Shown piece after piece: positions 1-5,191 of a stretch of 12,294 bases of DNA. The notes under the pieces are model-generated. The model made no database searches and was not told the origin of the DNA. It saw only the letters and a list, made by a program, of their open reading frames with translations. The translations under genes were made by a program, and so were the position numbers. Location: NCBI GenBank assembly GCA_039028235.1, contig JBCCIN010000129.1, forward strand, positions 1-12,294, read 5' to 3'. This DNA comes from JANQPX01 sp039028235. Its GTDB lineage: Bacteria; Pseudomonadota; Alphaproteobacteria; Geminicoccales; Geminicoccaceae. How positions within the stretch are numbered: the stretch's first letter is position 1; each line of letters begins with the position of its first letter.

Positions 1-212
1 CCGTCATCCTCTTCGAGCATGGTGCGGACAGCCGAAGCGACTCCGCTTCGAATGCTGCTGAGCTCGTCCGAGGACTCGGCCGCGTCGACATGATCAACGA
101 GCATGATGACGTTGCCGGGCTGATCATGGACGCCCAGAAGAACCGGTCTGCCGATGGCATGCTGTCTTTCGTCGATCAGAGCGGGACAGCATCGTGCAGG
201 CGAACGACTTCT
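1..212 (-). other. Possible partial coding remnant, unknown function, running off the left edge
   Basis: The minus frame is open from 212 to the window edge and gives protein-like sequence, including the stretches ERQHAIGRPVLLGVHDQPG and VIMLVDHVDAAESSDEL. The first ATG in this frame is at 104-102, inside what looks like continuous conserved sequence. Either the N-terminus is lost or frameshifted, or a short protein starts at 104. The plus strand in the same codon register (frame starting at 3) is also open to about 180, and third-position GC is similar on both strands (about 69% against 73%), so composition does not decide the strand. I prefer the minus strand for its alternation of hydrophobic and acidic residues. 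I do not recognise a family. Confidence 0.25.
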
Positions 213-301
213 TCATGCGCGTGTTCGTCAAGTTAACCGATCTGCTCCTGAACTTTTCCAAACCGGTAACCCCGAGTTTTTTGGTTTAGCCATTGGTCCC
301 G

Positions 302-556
302 CTATTCGTCGCCTGGTTCTTCTCCACGATCCGCTTCGATCTGATGCTCTGGCTTCTCGGCCATTCTATGATGGGCATGCTGTCCTTTCCTCTTGAGGGG
401 GAAGTCGCACGCATGCTCCAGCTTCTCTTCGGTCAACAACGGCAGTCGGTCTGACAAAAAGATCAATGCCTCCAGCCGCGGGCCGTCGCCATACTCCGCG
501 TTGAGAATGTTCGACAGGATTCGATAGGCGCCTGCGACAGGGCTGATCGGAGTCAT
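302..556 (-). CDS. Hypothetical small protein, possibly a fragment
   Basis: An 84-residue reading starting at ATG 556 gives plausible sequence in its first 55 or so residues, for example PVAGAYRILSNILN and RLEALIFLSDRLPLLTEEKL, with about 75% GC at third codon positions. After that the sequence becomes rich in H, R and E and less convincing, so the true end or frame may differ. Near 390-375 a strong purine-rich RBS (AGGAAAGGA) precedes an ATG in another minus frame that opens a 30-codon ORF, which hints at a frameshift or a second short gene. A GGGGA stretch lies about 13 bases upstream of 556. It is divergent from the hydrolase gene at 673. No family is recognised, and a longer in-frame reading starting at 748 would overlap that gene. 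Confidence 0.35.
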   Translation of the reverse strand: MTPISPVAGAYRILSNILNAEYGDGPRLEALIFLSDRLPLLTEEKLEHACDFPLKRKGQHAHHRMAEKPEHQIEADRGEEPGDE

Positions 557-672
557 CGCATCTGATATCCCCGCGTATCGCGCGCTGCTTGGCTTGCACC
601 TCTGGCGTTGCACTGGCGTTTGTGGATAGGTTCGTAGACGCTCCGGCAGCTCAATCGACAGAGGAACTCGCG

Positions 673-1554
673 ATGACGGCTCCATTGCACGGGCCTCTCC
701 ACCATCCAGCCCACCGCTTCGTGCTTGGCGCTTTCGAGGTAACGACAATCCTGGACGGTACGATCCGCATGGGGGTAAGCCCGCCCTTTATGCTGGATGA
801 GAGCGAGGATGAGATTGCGACCATCGCCCACGCGGCGCGGCTACCAGCGGATCGGCTCGAGAACAACTTCGTGCCCGCCCTGGTGAACACTGGCGACAAG
901 CTCGTGCTGATTGACACTGGCTGCGGACACTACCGCCGCGCCAAGGGGGCTGGATTTCTTTTGGAGCGGCTTGCCGATGCCGGCTATGCGCCTGACGATG
1001 TCGACGTGGTCGCGTTCACCCATGTCCATCCCGACCATATCGGCGGTCTGTTCGAGGACGGTTCGATTGCCTTTCCGAACGCCGAGCTCATGATCGGACG
1101 ACAGGAGTTCGACGCCTGGAAGTCGGGGGAGAAGATTCCGCCGCAGCGCGTCGAGAATCGAGAGATGTTCCTCGAGATCATCGCCCCGCTCGAAGACCGC
1201 TTTCGTTTCCTCGATGACGGCGATGAGGTCGTGAAGGGGATCATCGCGGAAGCTGCCTTCGGCCATTCGCTCGGGCATATGACGTTTCGGGTCAGGAGCG
1301 GTGACAAGGAGGCGCTGATCTGGGGTGACGTGGCCAATCACTTCGTCTTCTCGGTCGGCCATCCGACCGCCAAGGTCGGCTTCGACGATGATAAGGCGAT
1401 GGCGATTGCGACAAGGCTGCGTGTGCTGGATAATGCAGCCAGCGACGGCACGTTGATCGTCGGTTTCCACATGCCCTTCCCGTCGGTGGGCTATGTCGAG
1501 CGCGACGGCGACGGCTATCGCTGGATCCCCGCTGCCTATCAGATCCGGCTCTGA
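673..1554 (+). CDS. MBL-fold metallo-hydrolase
   Basis: This is a 293-residue zinc-type hydrolase of the metallo-beta-lactamase superfamily, probably cytoplasmic since no signal peptide is visible. The metal-binding set is complete: THVHPDH gives H117, H119, D121 and H122, GHSLGH gives H202, WGDVANH gives D219 and GFHMPFP gives H266. An IDTGCG strand (80-85) comes before it, as in the family. I chose ATG 673 because GAGGAA sits six bases upstream. An in-frame TTG at 589 would add 28 residues with no visible RBS. The substrate is not determined. Lactonases that degrade acyl-homoserine lactones share this architecture, but so do many other hydrolases, so I do not assign that role. The gene stands alone, with a 666-bp gap after it. 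Confidence 0.93.
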   Translation: MTAPLHGPLHHPAHRFVLGAFEVTTILDGTIRMGVSPPFMLDESEDEIATIAHAARLPADRLENNFVPALVNTGDKLVLIDTGCGHYRRAKGAGFLLERLADAGYAPDDVDVVAFTHVHPDHIGGLFEDGSIAFPNAELMIGRQEFDAWKSGEKIPPQRVENREMFLEIIAPLEDRFRFLDDGDEVVKGIIAEAAFGHSLGHMTFRVRSGDKEALIWGDVANHFVFSVGHPTAKVGFDDDKAMAIATRLRVLDNAASDGTLIVGFHMPFPSVGYVERDGDGYRWIPAAYQIRL

Positions 1555-1599
1555 CCGCAGACGTTTGATCCCGATTGAAGCCTCGCAGGATCGCTTTCA

Positions 1600-1614
1600 C
1601 TTGACTTCGTCAAG
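1600..1614 (+). terminator. Short hairpin after the MBL hydrolase, weak terminator candidate
   Basis: CTTGAC, a three-base TTC loop, then GTCAAG form a perfect 6-bp stem 46 bases past the stop of the hydrolase. Flanking GCTT and AAGC could extend it with bulges. No T-tract follows, so an intrinsic terminator is not demonstrated. Confidence 0.25.
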
Positions 1615-1719
1615 CGCGAAGCCTTGCACCGACCATAAAGAGTGTCGATCTATGTGTTCGCGAAATCGGCTGCATTCATCCTTTCTTAACCCGCCTTGGT
1701 TATCTTCCGGCCTACCTTG

Positions 1720-1797
1720 CTGGTCCATGCGATCGTGGGAGTCCGATCCCTGCTCAACTTTTCCTGGCGGGCGGATTCCCACGATCGCATGGACCAG
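1720..1797. repeat. Long perfect inverted repeat in an intergenic region
   Basis: The 21-base arm at 1720-1740 is the exact reverse complement of 1777-1797. The pairing continues inward through one G-T pair and four more Watson-Crick pairs (to 1745 and 1772), giving a 26-bp stem with a loop of about 26 bases. The arms contain GCGATCG. No T-tract follows on either strand, so it is not a classical terminator. It could be a palindromic intergenic repeat of the kind scattered through rhizobial genomes, a recombination or replication site, or a structured RNA. Nothing in the sequence separates these. Confidence 0.85.
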
Positions 1798-1950
1798 AAA
1801 ACAGTCTGACATCAAGGCGTTAACGAAAACCTAAAGTCGGATAAGACTCGACGCAGACTGCATCGCGAACCGAGCCATCAATGATTCGTTGAGGCGGCCG
1901 GTAAAGCGTGTGATTCTGCCTCAAGGGCGACGATAGGCGATACGGCTGGT

Positions 1951-2055
1951 GGTACGACTACTTTGGAAGACTCTCCAGATTTCCTCGAAAACTTGGCGGC
2001 ATACCGTCTCGTCGCGCGCTTATGGTGGGAATCCAATGAGGTGGTGATAACACTA
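1951..2055 (+). repeat. Diverged direct repeat, copy 1 (partner at 10484-10589)
   Basis: The core of 20 bases at 1989-2008 (AAACTTGGCGGCATACCGTC) is identical to 10523-10542. Both flanks are also related: 1951-1969 matches 10484-10502 at 15 of 19 positions, and 2029-2055 matches 10563-10589 at 19 of 27 with no gap. The 20 bases just after the core match poorly (8 of 20) but keep the same length. There is a one-base length difference before the core. In the frame of the ORF at 1963 both copies read NLAAYR, and then ESNEVVITL here against ESDDMVTPL there, so the repeat may derive from coding sequence. Confidence 0.7.
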
Positions 2056-2118
2056 GATGCTAATCCGCGCCTGCCGCAGGGCATGCCTACCGTCCGTCCA
2101 AACGACGGCCTCAGGTGA
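1963..2118 (+). pseudogene. Coding relic (51 codons, TTG start or none) upstream of osmC-like gene
   Basis: This frame reads like a real protein (LENLAAYRLVARLWW, then SNEVVITLDANPRLPQGM) and ends at TGA 2116-2118. It is open back to about 1880 without any ATG or GTG start, and the TTG at 1963 has no convincing RBS. After the TGA the same frame stays open for 34 codons and runs directly into the ATG of the OsmC gene at 2221. This suggests either a decayed gene or the 3' end of something inserted here. It contains copy 1 of the repeat. No family is recognised, and the antisense ORF over the same bases is less protein-like. Confidence 0.4.
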
Positions 2119-2220
2119 GGCAAGGTCAACCATATCCAGCGTGCCAGCGGCTTCACCACCGATGGCAGCTTTTGCGGATGTGCCGTCAAGAAGATCATTG
2201 CACTGCGGGACGGAAGCAAA

Positions 2221-2712
2221 ATGGAAGGTAAGCAGACGAAACGCTTTGATGTCATCTTTGAAGGCACCGGGCGTTCCAGCGGTAAGATGCGCAACGACGT
2301 CTCAGTTACCTGGCCGATGATGCAGGAAACCTTCGAGCTTGCCACTGACGAAGGACCGTTTCATGGGGGCGATGGGACAGCACCGCCACCGCTCGCCCTT
2401 TTTACGGCTGCGCTCACCGGCTGCCTGATGACTCAGATCAGGGCTTTTGCGAAGAGGCTCGGGACGCCGATCCGCCATGTCGAGGTCAAGGCTCGCCTCC
2501 ACTGGAACGGCGAGCAACGGGGCGACGATCCTTACGAGACGGCACCGGTCGCTTTCGATCTAGATGTCGACATCGACAGCGATGCGGGTGCCGACGAACT
2601 GGAGCGCTTGTTGAACGCAGCCAAGAGAGGCTGTTTCATCGAGCAGACGTTGGCGAAGGGGTTGGTCGTCGGCCACCGCCTACGCGTTGGCGAGGATTGG
2701 CGTGAGGTCTGA
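2221..2712 (+). CDS. OsmC family protein (first copy)
   Basis: This 163-residue protein is of the OsmC/Ohr superfamily, whose characterised members reduce organic hydroperoxides with a redox-active cysteine pair in the cytoplasm. The two family cysteines are at C68 (LTGCLMTQ) and C138 (RGCFIEQTL), with the usual helix after the first and a beta-rich N-terminus. The length is slightly above the typical 135-155. ATG 2221 is supported by GGACGGAAG about five bases upstream. The reading frame is open upstream as far as the TGA at 2118, but that part has no OsmC similarity that I can see. The gene converges on the peroxiredoxin-like gene with 11 bases between stops. The substrate is unknown, and it could be a YhfA-like rather than an Ohr-like member. 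Confidence 0.9.
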   Translation: MEGKQTKRFDVIFEGTGRSSGKMRNDVSVTWPMMQETFELATDEGPFHGGDGTAPPPLALFTAALTGCLMTQIRAFAKRLGTPIRHVEVKARLHWNGEQRGDDPYETAPVAFDLDVDIDSDAGADELERLLNAAKRGCFIEQTLAKGLVVGHRLRVGEDWREV

Positions 2713-2723
2713 CGGACCGAGCC

Positions 2724-3242
2724 TCAGTAGTTGCCTCGGGCGGGGTATTTGTTCTCGATGGCAAAGGGTACCTTCGAGAGCAGAAACTCAACGTCCGGAC
2801 GCGCCCAAGGCATGTTCGAGATGTCGACGAGATAAAGCCGTCCGTCGGGTCTGATCCAGAAAAGGCCGGGCTCGCAGAAGATGTCGGCTTCCGCATCCTT
2901 GATCGCCTTCGAGATGTAGAGGCCCCAGGTTCTGGCCGCAGCCTCGCTGAGCCCGAAGCCGATCCGAAGGTTCGAAAGCTCCCACTCTCCGGCACTCTTG
3001 GAGGCGCGCTCCGCACCGTCCATGGACACGGCGACGACGGAAAAGCCAGTGTCCTCATAAGCTCCGACCAAGCCATTCAGCTTTTGCAGATAGCCTTTAC
3101 AGACGGGACAGTGATAGCCGCGATAGAACACGACCATGGTGAACGCTTCAGGCTTCTCCAAAGCGAGGTCGAAACGACCGCCGCCGACGAGATCGACGGT
3201 CAGGTCGGGTGTTTTCGTGTCGGGTGTCAATGTCGTGGTCAT
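2724..3242 (-). CDS. Peroxiredoxin-like (AhpC/TSA, redoxin-fold) protein
   Basis: This 172-residue thioredoxin-fold protein carries FYRGYHCPVCKGYL, placing a CxxC pair at C45 and C48. It matches the AhpC/TSA-type peroxiredoxin-like group, cytosolic with no signal sequence. FYRG..C is typical of peroxiredoxins, while the CPVC pair resembles thioredoxin-like proteins, so it may reduce peroxides or act as a disulfide reductase. A GAAGG RBS lies about seven bases upstream of ATG 3242. It follows the second OsmC gene by 35 bases in the same direction, so the two are probably one transcript. The C-terminal half (about 110-165) keeps the family's WIRPDGRLYLVDIS strand pair. Confidence 0.88.
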   Translation of the reverse strand: MTTTLTPDTKTPDLTVDLVGGGRFDLALEKPEAFTMVVFYRGYHCPVCKGYLQKLNGLVGAYEDTGFSVVAVSMDGAERASKSAGEWELSNLRIGFGLSEAAARTWGLYISKAIKDAEADIFCEPGLFWIRPDGRLYLVDISNMPWARPDVEFLLSKVPFAIENKYPARGNY

Positions 3243-3277
3243 GGGCCGCCTTCAAGTTGCTGCTGATGTTGTGCTGA

Positions 3278-3742
3278 CTAAGGACGCGTCACGTTCCAGT
3301 TTTCGGTGACGTTGATGCCGCTGCCTCGGAAGACTTTGGCGACCGGACAGAACTTTGCGAGATCAGACTTGATCGCCGACATCTGCTCGTCCGTCGCGTC
3401 GGTGGTGATGTCGATATCCATGACAAGATCGGAAAAGGGACGTTCGACTTCCTCTTCCAGGATGACGCCGCGACGATCGAAGTTAACGGAAACCCGGATA
3501 TCCATCGCATTGATCTCGACGCCCATTTTATGGGCGATTTTCTGCGTGATGACATTCGTGCACCCGATCAGCGAGGACATCAGCGTCTCGGTCGGCGATG
3601 GTGCCTGATTGGTACCGCCGCGCGCTTCAGGCTCATCGATCAAGCCTTCGACGTCGCGCACCTTGACTCGCGTGCGCGCATGGGTTTCTGCGGATGCCGA
3701 GAGCTTCATCTGAACGGTTGTCTTTTGCCTGATCGTCACCAT
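3278..3742 (-). CDS. OsmC family protein (second copy)
   Basis: This 154-residue protein is of the OsmC superfamily, with the cysteine pair at C61 (SLIGCTNVITQ) and C132 (AKFCPVAKVF). The FCPV context is typical of the group that includes YhfA-like and general OsmC proteins and differs from the RGCFIEQ of the neighbouring copy. The two copies are therefore distant paralogues and not a recent duplication. GGGAG sits seven bases upstream of ATG 3742. It is the first gene of the minus-strand pair with the peroxiredoxin-like gene and is divergent from the molybdenum hydroxylase operon across a 121-bp gap. A role in removing organic peroxides or other reactive species is inferred from the family. 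Confidence 0.9.
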   Translation of the reverse strand: MVTIRQKTTVQMKLSASAETHARTRVKVRDVEGLIDEPEARGGTNQAPSPTETLMSSLIGCTNVITQKIAHKMGVEINAMDIRVSVNFDRRGVILEEEVERPFSDLVMDIDITTDATDEQMSAIKSDLAKFCPVAKVFRGSGINVTENWNVTRP

Positions 3743-3863
3743 CGCCCCACTCCCAAGATCTTTGCGGCGCTGTTAGTTTGTCTTGAGACGTTATGGTCGT
3801 TGCGAACCGAGGCAATGGCAAGAGTGCCGCGATCATGTTCGCGTGATCCGATGATGGGATGGC
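3743..3863. promoter_or_regulatory. Divergent promoter region between the OsmC pair and the Mo-hydroxylase operon
   Basis: This 121-bp gap must hold promoters for both directions, since each flanking gene begins an apparent operon. The middle (about 3770-3800) is relatively AT-rich (GTTAGTTTGTCTTGAGACG). A GATCA / TGATC inverted repeat with an 8-base spacer lies at about 3834-3851, close to the start of the FAD-subunit gene. I could not place confident -35/-10 boxes or name a regulator. Confidence 0.5.
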
Positions 3864-4709
3864 ATGAAAGCACCTGATTTCGACTATGTCTCACCACAAA
3901 CGCTGAAGGAGGCGCTGACGCTGCTCGACGAAGGCGATGGCGACGCCATGCCGCTTGCCGGCGGGCAGAGTTTGATGCCGATGCTGAATTTTCGCCTGGC
4001 GACACCTGACCTGCTGGTCGATTTGAACCGACTGGATGAGCTTTCCGGCATCGCCGATGCGGGTGGCATGATCGTGATCGGTGCGATGACGCGTTATGCA
4101 GATCTGGAGCAGTCCGATCTGATTGCGAACCATGCGCCGCTTATGGCCAAGGCGTTGCCATTCATCGCTCATCCCGCAATCCGCAATCGCGGCACCATCG
4201 GCGGGAGTGTCGCGCTCGCCGATCCCGCCGCCGAGATGCCGGCGCTTCTGATGACACTGGATGCAACTGTCGTCGTCGCATCCCTCCAGGGCGAAAGGTC
4301 GATTGCGGCAGGCGACTTCTTTCTAGGGCTTTACGACACAGCGCTTCGGCCAGGGGAGATCGTCAAAGCCATCTCGATTCCGAAGGCGGCTGGTATCAGA
4401 CGCTTCGCCTTTGACGAACTCACGCGGCGGCATGGCGATTACGCGATGGTCGGCCTGGCGGCGACAGCAGACAGTATCAATCCTTTGAACGAGTTGCGGC
4501 TTGCCTTTTTCGGCATCGCCGACCGTGCGTTTCGTGCGATCGAAGCTGAGGAAGCGCTCAACGGCCACACAGCTGATGATGAGCCGGCGACGAAGCTGGC
4601 GACGGAGGCGGTCATGGCGCTGCCTTTCGATGGTGATGTGAACGCATCCGCCGACACCAAACGGCATCTGGCCGGTGTTCTTCTAAAACGCGTTTTGCAG
4701 GCGCTTTGA
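3864..4709 (+). CDS. Molybdenum hydroxylase FAD-binding subunit (CoxM/XDH subunit M family)
   Basis: This 281-residue FAD subunit belongs to a three-subunit xanthine-dehydrogenase/CO-dehydrogenase-family enzyme. It passes electrons from the 2Fe-2S subunit to an acceptor. Two FAD-binding signatures are clear: AGGQSLMP at 32-39, and RNRGTIGGSVALADP at 107-121. The length is usual for the family (about 260-290). The start at ATG 3864 has a GATGGGA stretch just upstream. It is the first gene of the operon and overlaps the following gene's alternative TTG start. Gene order M, S, L is the same as in coxMSL, but the large subunit argues against CO as the substrate, so I give no gene symbol. Confidence 0.93.
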   Translation: MKAPDFDYVSPQTLKEALTLLDEGDGDAMPLAGGQSLMPMLNFRLATPDLLVDLNRLDELSGIADAGGMIVIGAMTRYADLEQSDLIANHAPLMAKALPFIAHPAIRNRGTIGGSVALADPAAEMPALLMTLDATVVVASLQGERSIAAGDFFLGLYDTALRPGEIVKAISIPKAAGIRRFAFDELTRRHGDYAMVGLAATADSINPLNELRLAFFGIADRAFRAIEAEEALNGHTADDEPATKLATEAVMALPFDGDVNASADTKRHLAGVLLKRVLQAL

Positions 4710-4711
4710 CC

Positions 4712-5191
4712 ATGGCGAAGACGAAGGACATCAAACTTATGGTCAACGGCGAGATGGTTGCCCGGACGGTCCCTTTCCGGCTCAACCTCGTCGATTTCCT
4801 TCGGAAGGATCTCGGTCTTACCGGCAGTCATGTCGGCTGCGAGCATGGCGTGTGCGGCGCCTGCACGCTCGAGGTTGACGGCAAGATGGTGCGGGGATGC
4901 CTGATGCTCGCGGTGCAGGCGGACGGGGCTACTGTCGCCACCATTGAAGGCCTGAGCACTTCAGGTCGGATCGCAGAGTTGCAAGCGGCGTTCCACGAGC
5001 GAAATGCGCTGCAATGCGGCTACTGTACGCCCGGCATGCTGGCGAGTGCGCTTGAATATGTCGAGCGCGATGGTGCCGCCGACCGACACGCGATTCGAGA
5101 GCACTTGTCGGGCAACTACTGCCGCTGCACCGGCTACCAGGCAATCGTCGACGCGATCATCGATGTCATCGAAGGGCGGACCGCCCCATGA
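4712..5191 (+). CDS. Molybdenum hydroxylase (2Fe-2S)-binding subunit (CoxS family)
   Basis: This 159-residue iron-sulfur subunit carries two [2Fe-2S] clusters between the Mo cofactor and FAD. The plant-ferredoxin-type cluster uses C43, C48, C51 (CEHGVCGAC) and C63. The second, all-helical domain uses C102 and C105 (QCGYCTPGM) and C137 and C139 (YCRCTGY). All eight cysteines are present. I chose ATG 4712, two bases after the previous stop. A TTG at 4706 in the same frame would overlap that stop and add two residues. The end overlaps the large-subunit ATG by four bases, so translation is likely coupled. Confidence 0.95.
   Translation: MAKTKDIKLMVNGEMVARTVPFRLNLVDFLRKDLGLTGSHVGCEHGVCGACTLEVDGKMVRGCLMLAVQADGATVATIEGLSTSGRIAELQAAFHERNALQCGYCTPGMLASALEYVERDGAADRHAIREHLSGNYCRCTGYQAIVDAIIDVIEGRTAP

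Noticed and set aside
150..388. Near-repeat of GATGGCATGCTGTC (about 152) and GATGGGCATGCTGTCC (about 370)
   Set aside because: Only about 14-17 bases with a gap and no flanking similarity; likely chance.
841..1470. Minus-strand ORF of 209 codons over the MBL hydrolase
   Set aside because: It is antisense to a gene with a full metal-binding set; no RBS and no family signal.
673..1554. Calling the MBL hydrolase an acyl-homoserine lactonase
   Set aside because: The metal motif is shared by many hydrolases, and nothing in context points to quorum signals.
1878..2345. Minus-strand ORF of 155 codons
   Set aside because: It overlaps the start of the OsmC gene antisense and is rich in S, R and P. 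The plus-strand relic reading over the same bases is more protein-like.
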